DNA from: JBCAXA01 sp039183535
GTDB taxonomy: Bacteria > Pseudomonadota > Gammaproteobacteria > Steroidobacterales > Woeseiaceae
DNA: 64,000 nucleotides
Direction of reading: 5' to 3'
NCBI GenBank assembly: GCA_039183535.1
Contig: JBCDBO010000001.1
Span: forward strand, 1-64,000
This document shows positions 23,432 to 32,717 of the stretch, piece after piece (the first letter of the stretch is position 1; every line of letters begins with the position of its first letter). The notes beneath the pieces are model-generated. The model was not told the origin of the DNA and did no database searches. It saw nothing but the letters and a program-made list of their open reading frames with translations. A program made the position numbers and the translations under genes.

Positions 23432-24604
23432 GTGCGGGCCGTCGGTTATGCACCGTTTGCCGCACTCGCACCGGCTGGCTTCGTTCCGGTCGCGTTGGCC
23501 GAGACACCAGCCGACACCGTGCTGGCCGCCAAGCCCGGGTTGCGACTGCTCAACGACCGACCCATAAACGCCGAGACTCCGGCGCATTTGCTCGCCGATG
23601 CCGTGACACCGACCGACCGGCTGTTCGTACGCAACAACGGCATCCCCCCAAAAGACACCAATACAAACGATTGGCAGCTTGAGATTGCTGGCGAGAGCTG
23701 CGTAAACCCACAGACCATCGGTCTCGCCGATCTGAAACGTGAATATCGCTCGGTCACACTGCAGCTGCAGCTCGAATGCGGCGGCAATGGCCGCGCCGAA
23801 TTTCGACCGCGTGCGTCGGGTAATCAGTGGACCACAGGCGCGATTGGCTGCCCGGAATGGACCGGCGTTCGGCTAAGAGACGTGCTGAGGAAGGTAGGCG
23901 TAGCGAAACACGCCGTTTACGTCGCCTACGAAGGCGCGGATACGCATCTGTCCGGCGATAAAAGTAAGCAGGTTATCTCGCGTGGCGTCCCCGTCGCGAA
24001 AGCGCTTGAGGCAGAATCGTTGCTGGCCTACGAGTTAAATGGCGCACCAATCCCGGCCGTGCATGGCGCACCATTACGGCTGGTTTGCGGTGGCTGGCCA
24101 GGCTCGGTCAGCGGCAAGTGGCTGCGGCGTCTACTAATACGCGACCGCGTTCATGATGGCGCCAAAATGACCGGTAAATCGTACCGAGTTCCTTGTCGGC
24201 CGGTCGCCCCTGGCGCTACGGTTGATGACGCCGACATGTGCATCATTGAAAGTATGCCGGTTAAATCATTGATTACCGCTCCCGCGTCGGGCGTGGAGGT
24301 GCGTGCTGGCACGGTGGTATCGATCCGTGGGCACGCGTGGGCTGGCGACCGTCACGTTCGACGGGTCGAACTTAGCAGCGACTTCGGCAGTACATGGCAG
24401 CGGGCGCGGCTAGCCAAGCCCGCAAACAGGTTAGCGTGGCAGCACTTCGAAGGGCGAGTCACGTTGCCGGTCGCGGGGTACTACGAGGTGTGGGCGCGAG
24501 CCACCGACGATGCGGGCATTAGTCAGCCGATGCTGGTGCCTGGCTGGAACCCAAAAGGCTACCTCAATAACGCCTGTCACCGGATAGCCGTGCAAGCCGT
24601 ATGA
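23432..24604 (+). CDS. sorA: Sulfite dehydrogenase molybdenum subunit (SorA-like); N-terminus incomplete
   Basis: This enzyme oxidises sulfite to sulfate in the periplasm with molybdopterin and passes electrons to the cytochrome encoded next. The Mo-ligand cysteine is in LQLECGGNGR (C116 from the GTG), and VHGAPLRLVCGGWPG and the C-terminal dimerisation domain (VRRVELSSDFGSTW) follow. The only canonical start in frame is GTG 23432, yet the frame upstream reads ILREQEPDSPSRRQWLAAAV, a good Tat signal whose Arg pair lies at 23408-23413. That region is open back to a TGA at 23330 but contains no ATG, GTG or TTG. An ATG at 23361 is in another frame. A one-base indel or a non-canonical start is therefore likely. 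Confidence 0.88.
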   Translation: MRAVGYAPFAALAPAGFVPVALAETPADTVLAAKPGLRLLNDRPINAETPAHLLADAVTPTDRLFVRNNGIPPKDTNTNDWQLEIAGESCVNPQTIGLADLKREYRSVTLQLQLECGGNGRAEFRPRASGNQWTTGAIGCPEWTGVRLRDVLRKVGVAKHAVYVAYEGADTHLSGDKSKQVISRGVPVAKALEAESLLAYELNGAPIPAVHGAPLRLVCGGWPGSVSGKWLRRLLIRDRVHDGAKMTGKSYRVPCRPVAPGATVDDADMCIIESMPVKSLITAPASGVEVRAGTVVSIRGHAWAGDRHVRRVELSSDFGSTWQRARLAKPANRLAWQHFEGRVTLPVAGYYEVWARATDDAGISQPMLVPGWNPKGYLNNACHRIAVQAV

Positions 24605-25035
24605 GATGGGTTCTCGCAGTAGCGGCTCTGTGGCTGTTGCCACCGGTCGGCGCGGAGGAGCTATCGACCGATGCGCGTACGGGCCTCGTCATCGATGAAG
24701 GTTGGGTTTTCGTCAATGCCCACTGCGGCGCTTGCCACAGTCATCGTTTGGTGACTGCGCAACGCGGTGATGCCAAGTTTTGGCTGAGTACGATTCGGTG
24801 GATGCAGCGCACCCAGAACTTGTGGGATCTGCCGGCCGAGCAAGAACAAGCGATCGTCGCATACTTGGCCAAGCACTATGATGAAACAGAGTGGGGGCGC
24901 CGACCCGCGTTGAGTCCGGCTTTGCTGCCGGGCGCTGCCGCGACCGATAAAGTCGGGTCACTCCGGCCCCAGCAAGGAGACGACACCACGACAGCCGGTG
25001 CCGGAGCGCCCGAATCAACTACGGTGAGGCAATAA
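24601..25035 (+). CDS. sorB: c-type cytochrome subunit of sulfite dehydrogenase (SorB-like)
   Basis: This 144-residue periplasmic monohaem cytochrome has a short signal peptide (LAVAALWLLPPVGA), one CGACH haem site (C42, C45, H46) and a probable axial methionine near residue 68 (IRWMQRTQNLW). It accepts electrons from the SorA molybdenum subunit. Its ATG overlaps the sorA stop by 4 nt. A Ser/Thr/Gly-rich C-terminal tail of about 35 residues overlaps the end of the convergent peroxidase gene by 17 nt. Confidence 0.85.
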   Translation: MRWVLAVAALWLLPPVGAEELSTDARTGLVIDEGWVFVNAHCGACHSHRLVTAQRGDAKFWLSTIRWMQRTQNLWDLPAEQEQAIVAYLAKHYDETEWGRRPALSPALLPGAAATDKVGSLRPQQGDDTTTAGAGAPESTTVRQ

Positions 25036-26758
25036 ACACATTGTCGCTGAGCTCGGCACCGATAGTCGTGTTGCGCCGGATAATGTCAGCCAACGTGACT
25101 CCGTCGACGCGCCGCCGCTCGTCGGCGCTGAGTGAGCGCTCATACCAGAACCGATCGCCGTCGCGCAGTCGCAGGAACTGACGCCTGACGACCGTGTAAA
25201 AGGTTTCGCCAAGCAGCGAGCCGGGCAACGCATCTTCGGCGAGACCGCCAACCCACGGGTCGATATTGGCGACGCTGCCGTAGACACTAGCGAGGCGATC
25301 TTGGAGCTCTAGCGAGCGCGTCATGTCAGCGAAACTGGCGACAGGCGGAAGATCAATCGCGTCGCGCAGCGTGTTGTAGTCGGCCAAGCCGTGATCGCGA
25401 CCTCGCTGTATGTTCAATGAGACCAAGTCGAATCCACCGCTTCCCGGCGGCCCGAACAGAAAGTTGCGAACGTCGTCAACAACGAAGACATCGATTGTTT
25501 GACAGACCTGAGCGGCCAAGCCACGCAACAACGGCTCGAGTCCGCCTTGCGCGGCGATCGTGTCGGGTGCGAAAAACGCATCGCGAAGCGGTAAGTCGCC
25601 GAGCGCAATCGTCTCACCCGCAGCGTCGATCCGCCGCAAGGTCCCGCTCAACATGCTATGTCCGAGCCGGAATGCGGCTGTTGAGAACTCGTTGGCAATA
25701 CGTGCATTAATAAACTCGTCGTAACCGCGATACGGTGGAATCGCGGCGGGACCGAGCAGCAAGGGCAAGAACTCATCGAACGTGATGATTTGCATCTCGG
25801 CGGCGACCAAGCGACGAGCGGCGGTATAGAGTTCGTCACCACTAAGCGTGGGTCGCTCGGCTGCCAATTCGCCGACAAGACGATTGTGCTCACGTACGAA
25901 CAGCGTATGCATGACGGTGAGTCCCAGCTGCTCGTTAACGCGCACGTCGCCCGCAAGAAACAACTCGGTGCTAGCGCCGCCGGCGTTGGCCAAGCCATCC
26001 TCGTTAAACGGCAGCAAGTTGCCCGCGGACACCTTTAACTGACCGGTACCATCGAGTGTGCGCAAGGCCAACGCGCGATCGATATCGGATCCGTAGACGT
26101 GAGACGCGTCGATCCAGCCGGTTATCTCATTAATCTGCTGGCGCGGATTCACCGTATCGCTGCCGGTCGACGTGTCGTAGAGCGACCGGTTCAGCGCCAT
26201 AATCATGCCGCCGGCGGCGTTTGGGTCGAACCACGGATCACCGGCCGGAATCGCTATGTTGGCTGGCTCCGCAGGCTCGATACCGTCGGTAAGGTCGATA
26301 TCGTGGTCGATAAACTGCCCCCACTGCCACAGAAAATCGCTGGCGTTAAACGGGTTCGGCATATCGGTTGATTGCGCGCTTACGGCGTTGCTGATGGCGC
26401 GCGGGTTTGGTCGATCAGTGCCGCCCAAGGTAGAGACTAAGTCACCGTAAGAGACGGCCGCCCAACGCGCCAGTGGCGTGTGCGCCTCGTTCATCGCGAT
26501 ATCGGTACGGTTGTTACCGCTGCCATCGAAGCTGCGCTGCCGATCCGTGTCGTTGGGACGATCGCCGCGACGATTGCGCTCGCGGCGAATGTTTAGCACC
26601 GGTGAAGTATCGGTCGTCGTATCCTCGCTGTCGTCGTCGGTTGGCCCGGCTACCGCGACGTCGGGAACCGGCCCCTCATCGCCGCCACTCGAGCCACAGG
26701 CCACCAGCAATGCACACAGCACAGCGCCAATCGGTGCCGTCCAAACTCTAGATTTCAT
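25019..26758 (-). CDS. Animal-type haem peroxidase lipoprotein
   Basis: This protein of about 579 residues belongs to the peroxidase-cyclooxygenase (animal haem peroxidase) superfamily. It has a lipobox LLVAC with Cys21, so it should be a lipid-anchored envelope protein. The distal His is in WGQFIDHDIDLTDG (H152), the catalytic Arg region is near YRGYDEFINARIANEF, the proximal His is in FRLGHSMLSG, and the family signature LNIQRGRDHGLADYNTLR is intact. It probably oxidises halides or organic substrates with H2O2; specificity is unknown. The ATG at 26758 follows a GGAG ribosome binding site. It is convergent with sorAB and downstream of the RND pump. Confidence 0.9.
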   Translation of the reverse strand: MKSRVWTAPIGAVLCALLVACGSSGGDEGPVPDVAVAGPTDDDSEDTTTDTSPVLNIRRERNRRGDRPNDTDRQRSFDGSGNNRTDIAMNEAHTPLARWAAVSYGDLVSTLGGTDRPNPRAISNAVSAQSTDMPNPFNASDFLWQWGQFIDHDIDLTDGIEPAEPANIAIPAGDPWFDPNAAGGMIMALNRSLYDTSTGSDTVNPRQQINEITGWIDASHVYGSDIDRALALRTLDGTGQLKVSAGNLLPFNEDGLANAGGASTELFLAGDVRVNEQLGLTVMHTLFVREHNRLVGELAAERPTLSGDELYTAARRLVAAEMQIITFDEFLPLLLGPAAIPPYRGYDEFINARIANEFSTAAFRLGHSMLSGTLRRIDAAGETIALGDLPLRDAFFAPDTIAAQGGLEPLLRGLAAQVCQTIDVFVVDDVRNFLFGPPGSGGFDLVSLNIQRGRDHGLADYNTLRDAIDLPPVASFADMTRSLELQDRLASVYGSVANIDPWVGGLAEDALPGSLLGETFYTVVRRQFLRLRDGDRFWYERSLSADERRRVDGVTLADIIRRNTTIGAELSDNVFIASP

Positions 26759-26855
26759 CGGTCTGTCTCCAGTTACGTGTGTCGAATACACGTAACTGCA
26801 ACGGCGCGTTGCCGAGCGCGATGACGGCGAATCGTGGAGAAGTTATGGAGCTTGG

Positions 26856-26875
26856 CGGTCGCTTAGCCGCGACCG
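26856..26875. other. Hairpin between RND pump and peroxidase genes
   Basis: CGGTCGC (26856-26862) pairs with GCGACCG (26869-26875) around a six-nt loop, in the 285-nt gap after the RND permease stop and before the peroxidase start. It has no T-run. It may be a weak terminator for the pump operon; the remainder of the gap shows no gene. Confidence 0.35.
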
Positions 26876-27042
26876 GCATTGCGCCGAACGGGCAGCCCAC
26901 GTTTTGTGAATACCCGAGTACCGATGTGAGCGACGGGTAGTGAACGCTCTAGCGCTTTGCCGACGCTTCTGTCGGGCAATCGCACCTAAGCCGCTTTACC
27001 GGTCGACGCTAACGCAGCCCCCTCACCGGATCATTGCAGCGT

Positions 27043-30000
27043 CTAACTACTCGGCACTTCGGCTGGCCGATCCGGAGTTGTTGGACCCGAGCCCGAGAAC
27101 AAGCGGCGGAAAAAGCGCTTCTGATCGTCAAGCACGAGGTACAGGCAAGGGATCAAAAACAGCGTTATTACCGTTGCGAACAAGATACCGAAGCACAATG
27201 AAATAGCCATCGGGATGACCCACTGCGCTTGGACGCTCTTCTCGAAAATGATCGGTAACAACCCTAGCGACGTCGTTAATGACGTCAGAATGATCGCGCG
27301 AAAGCGAGCTGCACCCGACTCCAGCACCGCATCGTAAATGGAGTGACCAGCGGCACGAGCTTTATTGATGAAGTCCGTCATGATCAGACTGTCGTTGACG
27401 ACGACACCGGATAAGGCGATCAATCCAATGATCGAGAACATCGATATTGGTTCGTTAAAGATCAGGTGGCCGATGACCGCGCCGATTAGGCCATAGGGGA
27501 TTACCGACATGATAATCAGCGGCTGCGAGTACGATTTTAGCGGTATCGCGATCAGCATGTAGATCAGCGTCAACGCAGCAACGGCGGCGAGCGTTGCATT
27601 CCAAGCGAACTCCGCTTCTTCCTCAGCGGACCCGGTTTTAGTGACCGCCACAGATGGATAGCGCGCGATGATTTCCGGGATGAACTCGCGAGTTAGTTCG
27701 TTAATAATCGGCGTTGGTTGCGCGACTTTGAAGTCGACGTTGGCCGATACCTTGATCGAGCGCTGTCGATCGAGGCGCTTGATCGACGTCAATGCTTCGC
27801 TCAAGCGAATGTCGGCCACACTCTCAAACGGCACTTCCGCACCAGACGGCGTCAGAATACGCATTTGGCGAAGGTTTGCGATGCTCCGGCGCTCCTCCTC
27901 CGGGTAGCGAACCATCACTTTTATCTCGTCTTTGTCGCGCTGAATACGTTGCGCTTCCTCGCCGTAGAACGCCTGCCGTACCTGCTGACCAAGCATGGTC
28001 ATCGTGATACCAAGCGACTCGGCCTCAGGCTTTAGCATCAGCTCAATTTCGTCACCGCCGCCGCGGTAGTCCATCTCAAGATCGATGATGCCGCTGTATT
28101 CGCGCAAACGGTTATGCAGCATCTCGGCGGCCGGACGCAACGCTTCGTAATCAGGACCCGAGACAGCAAAGCTAATCGCCTTATCACCGCCAATGTTGTT
28201 GCCATCGGTGAACTCGAGTGCTTTGACGCCGGGCAAGGGCGGTACCGCATCGCGCCACATACGGGTCACCGCAAAGATATCCATCGGCCGCGACTCATCG
28301 AGCGGTAACTCAGTGATGATATTGCCGTTGACATCGCCCTCGGTCCAAACCGCGACATGGCGAATCGGACGTATAACACCAGGATTCGCCGCAACGTATT
28401 CATCGGTCGCATCGAACAGCGACTGCTCAAGCGCTTGCAGTGCCTCGTTGCGGCGTGCCGGCGATGTGCCATTTTCCATCTCAAGCTCGGCCATGACGTA
28501 ATCGCCTGGCACTTCTGGGAAGAGAATAACCCGCATCGCACCGCTCAAAATGAGTCCAAAGGTGACAATTAATGCCGCGACGAACAGCGTTATCGTAATC
28601 CCACGGTTACGAATTGCCGACGCGAGTACCGGCTTGTAGCGGTTGTGGATAATGTGCTGCAGCCAATGCTGGAAGCGCCGTTGCAAGCGCTGGAAGAACT
28701 TTGTAACTCGCGCAATCGGTCCACCGCGATACGGTGCAAAGATCTCGTCTTCATTGACCGGCGCGATATGTGCGTGCGCCAGATGCGCCGGGAGGATCAA
28801 TTTCGACTCGACCAGCGAGAACAACAGACTAAGGCTGACAACGACGGCGACCGCTTCGAGGAACGGCGCGAACAATCCGCCAACGAACAACATCGGCGCA
28901 AAGGCCGCGATCGTCGTCAGTACACCGAATGTCGCTGCCGTTGCGACGCGTCTTGCTCCAGACACGACGTTGTCGATGGTGTGCCCGTCTGCGCGAATTT
29001 TCGTATAGACGGACTCGCCGATAATGATCGCATCGTCGACGACGATACCGAGCACCAAGATAAATGCGAACAACGAAATGACGTTGATCGTTACTGGCCA
29101 CGGCGCGATCGGCATTAATGCGAGCGTACCGAGGAACGTTACGGGAATACCAACGATCACCCACAACGCGACTTTCAGCCGCAAGAATAAGCTCAGCACC
29201 AGAAAGACAAGAATGGCGCCTTGCAACATGTTCGACAACATCATGTCGAGTCGATCCTGCAGATAATGCGCTCGGTCGACCCAGACATCGAGCATCACGC
29301 CGTCCGGCATATCTTTGCGATATTCAGCAATAAAGTCCTTGATGACGGCAGCGGTTTTCAGCTCGTTTTGCTGACCAGCGGCGAGCACCTGCATCGTCAC
29401 CGAATCGACCCCGTTAAACTGACCGTAGCCGTCCACCTCAACGAAGCCGTCGTCGATATCGGCGATATCGGCTACCGTTAAACGAGTGCCATCGGCGAAT
29501 GTGCGCAGGACGATTTGGCCGAAATCGAGACCGCGGTAGCGCTGCCCTTCGGTGCGCAGCAAAATGTTGCCGCTTTCCGCTTTAATCGTCCCGCCGGGCA
29601 AATCAATCGACGATGCACGAATGGCCGCCGCCACGTCACTCATCGTCAGGCCGTATTCGCGCAGCGTCCGCTCGGGGATCTCGACACTAATCTCGTAGTC
29701 GCGGTCGCCGAAATTCTCAACGCTGTTGACTTCCGGCATCGACATCAACGCGTCGCGAAGTTTTTGCCCTTGCAACTTGCGGTCGAATTCGTCGAGATCA
29801 CCGTAGATCGACACCATGATGACCGGGAAGGGCAGCTCGCTCTTATAAATAACCGGTTTCTCGGCGAGGCTCGGGAACGTTGAAATCGCATCAACCCGCG
29901 TCTTGATATCGGCCAGGACCTGATCGATGTCTTTGTCGAGCGAGACGATCGCCGTTACGGAGCCCAAGCCCTCGCTGGAGGTCGAGCGAATCTCATCGAT

Positions 30001-30246
30001 GCCCGCGACGTCCTGGATGGCCTCCTCGACTTTAATCGTCACCCCCTCCTCAACTTCAGCCGGGGCGGCGCCGAGGTACGGCACCCGAATGGAGACGCGG
30101 TTCAGCTCGAAATCGGGTGTGGTCTGTTTACGAATAGAGACCGTCGACGCCAAACCAGCGCCTATGATCATCAACATCAATAGATTCGCCGCCACCGGAT
30201 TGTTGGCGAACCACGCGATGATGCCGCTGCGCGTTGACTCACTCAT
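27043..30246 (-). CDS. RND-family efflux permease
   Basis: This 1067-residue inner-membrane proton antiporter of the AcrB/MexF superfamily has the standard layout: TM1 at about 12-30, a large periplasmic domain, TM2-6, a second periplasmic domain and TM7-12. The proton-relay acidic pair is in LGIVVDDAIIIGE of TM4. The length and the ADIDDGFVEVDGYGQFNG region place it with the COG0841 group of pumps that lack a fixed outer-membrane partner. It overlaps the adaptor gene by 8 nt. No TolC-like gene is in the window, so the outer-membrane channel must be encoded elsewhere. Substrate is unknown. Confidence 0.92.
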   Translation of the reverse strand: MSESTRSGIIAWFANNPVAANLLMLMIIGAGLASTVSIRKQTTPDFELNRVSIRVPYLGAAPAEVEEGVTIKVEEAIQDVAGIDEIRSTSSEGLGSVTAIVSLDKDIDQVLADIKTRVDAISTFPSLAEKPVIYKSELPFPVIMVSIYGDLDEFDRKLQGQKLRDALMSMPEVNSVENFGDRDYEISVEIPERTLREYGLTMSDVAAAIRASSIDLPGGTIKAESGNILLRTEGQRYRGLDFGQIVLRTFADGTRLTVADIADIDDGFVEVDGYGQFNGVDSVTMQVLAAGQQNELKTAAVIKDFIAEYRKDMPDGVMLDVWVDRAHYLQDRLDMMLSNMLQGAILVFLVLSLFLRLKVALWVIVGIPVTFLGTLALMPIAPWPVTINVISLFAFILVLGIVVDDAIIIGESVYTKIRADGHTIDNVVSGARRVATAATFGVLTTIAAFAPMLFVGGLFAPFLEAVAVVVSLSLLFSLVESKLILPAHLAHAHIAPVNEDEIFAPYRGGPIARVTKFFQRLQRRFQHWLQHIIHNRYKPVLASAIRNRGITITLFVAALIVTFGLILSGAMRVILFPEVPGDYVMAELEMENGTSPARRNEALQALEQSLFDATDEYVAANPGVIRPIRHVAVWTEGDVNGNIITELPLDESRPMDIFAVTRMWRDAVPPLPGVKALEFTDGNNIGGDKAISFAVSGPDYEALRPAAEMLHNRLREYSGIIDLEMDYRGGGDEIELMLKPEAESLGITMTMLGQQVRQAFYGEEAQRIQRDKDEIKVMVRYPEEERRSIANLRQMRILTPSGAEVPFESVADIRLSEALTSIKRLDRQRSIKVSANVDFKVAQPTPIINELTREFIPEIIARYPSVAVTKTGSAEEEAEFAWNATLAAVAALTLIYMLIAIPLKSYSQPLIIMSVIPYGLIGAVIGHLIFNEPISMFSIIGLIALSGVVVNDSLIMTDFINKARAAGHSIYDAVLESGAARFRAIILTSLTTSLGLLPIIFEKSVQAQWVIPMAISLCFGILFATVITLFLIPCLYLVLDDQKRFFRRLFSGSGPTTPDRPAEVPSS

Positions 30247-31414
30247 TGGTCGTGCCTCCCGATAGCGTTACTGGATCCGCGCCACCGTCTTGTTCATCGA
30301 CATCGCCGAGCAGGCGCACTGGCGAGCCGTTTAACGGCGCCTCCAGAGACGTCAGCACTAGCAAATTTTCGGGAATTGACTCGGCAAGAACATACGCGAA
30401 TTCGGTATCGACGCGGACAATGTCAGCTGCGCGGATCCGCAGCTCATTGTCATCATCCACCAACAACAACCGGTCATTACCCCGTACAAGGTACTGCGGC
30501 ACTTTGTAGATGTCGCTGACGGTAATGCCCGAGATTCCGGCCGTCGTGAACGTACCCATCGGTAAGGGCACGCGATCGGTCGCATCGTCGGCCAACGCGT
30601 ACGGATCACGAATTCGCGCAACGGCCCACGTCACCCGGTTTGAGTCGTCGACGACGCCCTCGGTCCTAACGATCTCGGCTCGCCACACGGCCGGTTTACC
30701 GCGATAGGTGCCGCTAAGCGTGACAGACACCGGTTCGATCGATTCGCCATCGACGAGACTCGCCGCACCGGGCAAGCGGACAAAGCCAAGCTCGCTCTCG
30801 CTGAGCGGTAGACGAATCTCGGCGACGTCGGTACCGAAAATCTGGCCGATTGGCGTACCGACGTTAACGAATTGGCCAAGATCGATCGTCCGACTACGGA
30901 CCATGCCGTCAAACGGTGCACGAATAACGGTCCGCTCAAGGTTACGTTGCGCCGTCACTAACTCGGCTTTCGCCGTCTCTAGGCCTGCCTCGGCCGACGC
31001 TAGTTCAACCTCACTCCGATAGCCTTTCGCACCGAGTTTCTTGATGCCGTCGTACTCAATCTCGCGCTGCTTCAATGCTGCTTCGGCCCGCTTCACGGTC
31101 GCCCGATAAACGACCGGGTCGATTACGGCCAACGCATCGCCTTGCTTGAACACGCCACCGGCGATGAAATTCGGCGAAACGCTGGTGATTGCACCCGACA
31201 CCTCAGCGCTCAATTGCGTATCGATAAGCGGCGTCACGGTCCCGCGACTTGGGATCTGGAACGTCACGGTCTCGGCGCTCAGCGCCATCACCTCAACCAA
31301 TGGTGCGAGCTTCTCTGGCTCGGTTTTTTCGGGCCGAGCGGATGTGCCCATGAGCAATACGGTCAGGACGATCGCGCCAACCAGTATTCCAATGATGATC
31401 AGTACGTTTCTCAT
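30239..31414 (-). CDS. RND efflux periplasmic adaptor (HlyD/AcrA family)
   Basis: This 391-residue membrane-fusion protein is anchored by an N-terminal helix (about 3-22) with no lipobox. It contains two lipoyl half-motifs (SAEVSGAITSVSPNF and APFDGMVRSRTIDLGQFV), a helical hairpin between them (EAALKQREIEYDGIKKL ... AKAELVTAQRNLE), and beta-barrel and membrane-proximal domains. It links the RND permease, encoded immediately downstream with an 8-nt overlap, to an outer-membrane channel. The two genes form an operon with its promoter probably in the 198-nt gap at 31415-31612. Confidence 0.9.
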   Translation of the reverse strand: MRNVLIIIGILVGAIVLTVLLMGTSARPEKTEPEKLAPLVEVMALSAETVTFQIPSRGTVTPLIDTQLSAEVSGAITSVSPNFIAGGVFKQGDALAVIDPVVYRATVKRAEAALKQREIEYDGIKKLGAKGYRSEVELASAEAGLETAKAELVTAQRNLERTVIRAPFDGMVRSRTIDLGQFVNVGTPIGQIFGTDVAEIRLPLSESELGFVRLPGAASLVDGESIEPVSVTLSGTYRGKPAVWRAEIVRTEGVVDDSNRVTWAVARIRDPYALADDATDRVPLPMGTFTTAGISGITVSDIYKVPQYLVRGNDRLLLVDDDNELRIRAADIVRVDTEFAYVLAESIPENLLVLTSLEAPLNGSPVRLLGDVDEQDGGADPVTLSGGTTNE

Positions 31415-31564
31415 GCGGAACGGACACCCGGGGACTGAAGACTTGCGTACCCGTAACTGTATACGCTTTCGCCCGTGAAGAAGGCGTGTGCGCGGCCGAA
31501 TTTCGCCCGTAAATCGACCAGATGTGCAGCGCCAGCGACGGTAAGTTTATGACGGGCATAAAAA

Positions 31565-31591
31565 AAGGCGGTGCTACGCGGGCACCGCCTT
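31565..31591 (-). terminator. Rho-independent terminator after the 31613-32509 gene
   Basis: AAGGCGGTGC (31565-31574) and GCACCGCCTT (31582-31591) form a perfect 10-bp stem with a 7-nt loop. On the minus strand the stem is followed by seven T (A at 31560-31566), starting about 20 nt beyond the stop codon at 31613. On the plus strand only TTGTTTT follows, so termination in the minus direction is favoured. Confidence 0.88.
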
Positions 31592-31612
31592 GTTTTGGTA
31601 AAGAATTGTGCG

Positions 31613-32509
31613 CTAGAAACCGTAGCCGACCGGTCCGTAGCCAGGGACGCTGACATAGCCACGATTGCCGTCGGAGTTACCCGCGCTGAAGCGGGTCGAC
31701 CAAAAATTATCGCCGCTACCGCCGCGGCCACGATAGGCATTTTGTCGAGCCGCCGCGTACAAATTGACGACCGGGATTGGGTTGCCGGTGTAGCCAGCGT
31801 TACCTTGCGCATCGAGCCAATAGGAACCGACCATGATCGGTGTGCCCAGCATGTAGCTCCAGACCAGCCATTCGCTTTGTGGCAATTCCCGGCCGTTAAT
31901 AAACACGTTGGTATTTCCCGACGAGGCAGTTGCGGTCGGGGTGCCCAAGTCGTGGCCAGGCATCATAAAGCCGAACGCTTGATAGCCAACGACACCGTAC
32001 AAACCGCTGGTCGGGTCGTACCAGTAATTGCCGGGCTTTGGCTCGACTCCATATTGGCGGGCCAAGGCAATGCGGGTAGCCGTTGATATTTGCCGGCCAT
32101 TGATCCGCACGCCAGTCGATGCATTGGACGTCGCTGCCGTCGAAACCGTACGACCGTTCGCGCGAACGAAGGTTAAGTCCTCGCGCGCGCCCGGGACCGG
32201 TTGGCCCGTCGCATCGTTGGCGATCAACGTCAGCGTCAATGCAGGTTCGCTGAGGCGCGCCGTAAACGTGAAACTGTCGGTGCCGTCCTGAACGTCACCA
32301 CGCAGATCACCATCCACTACGGACCCTTGCAGGTTGACCGCTGTACCGTCGGCGTAGATGGTCGCCGTGTAGGTCCCGTTAGTGGGCTCGCTAATTGTTA
32401 ATACCGCCTCGCCACCTTGCAACGCATATCGTCCCGCAAAGTCGTCGGCGATTGCAGCGCCAGCCGCCATCGATAGCCAGAAAAACACACCTAAGCGCGT
32501 CACATTCAT
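31613..32509 (-). CDS. Exported protein of unknown function with internal repeats
   Basis: This 298-residue protein has a signal peptide (MNVTRLGVFFWLSMAAGAAIA). Residues about 22-115 form a beta-sandwich-like region (FAGRYALQGGEAVLTISE...) often seen in periplasmic proteins. The second half contains two related units: VRINGRQIS ... GNYWYDPTSGLYG and VFINGRELP ... GSYWLDAQGNAGY, each ending with an aromatic Tyr-Trp and a Gly-rich turn. The C-terminus is rich in Gly, Tyr, Ser and Asn, ending GYVSVPGYGPVGYGF, and is probably flexible. I do not recognise a family. It is monocistronic with its own strong terminator. The 207-nt gap upstream holds no gene. Confidence 0.7.
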   Translation of the reverse strand: MNVTRLGVFFWLSMAAGAAIADDFAGRYALQGGEAVLTISEPTNGTYTATIYADGTAVNLQGSVVDGDLRGDVQDGTDSFTFTARLSEPALTLTLIANDATGQPVPGAREDLTFVRANGRTVSTAATSNASTGVRINGRQISTATRIALARQYGVEPKPGNYWYDPTSGLYGVVGYQAFGFMMPGHDLGTPTATASSGNTNVFINGRELPQSEWLVWSYMLGTPIMVGSYWLDAQGNAGYTGNPIPVVNLYAAARQNAYRGRGGSGDNFWSTRFSAGNSDGNRGYVSVPGYGPVGYGF

Positions 32510-32717
32510 TGCTGTTCTCCGTCGAATGCCCTAGTGGGCCCGCAGCGCAACAGCGCTGTCGATAATAGAACGAGCCAGTCAAAGGATTTGGTGTAACCGA
32601 TTGGCGGCCGATTTCGCAATACGCGATTCACAGTCTTGGCTTTACCTTGACCGTTGGCCAATTGCCCACTACGCCAGCGAGGCACCGTATACTAGGCAAT
32701 AAAAAAAAGGCCAGGCA

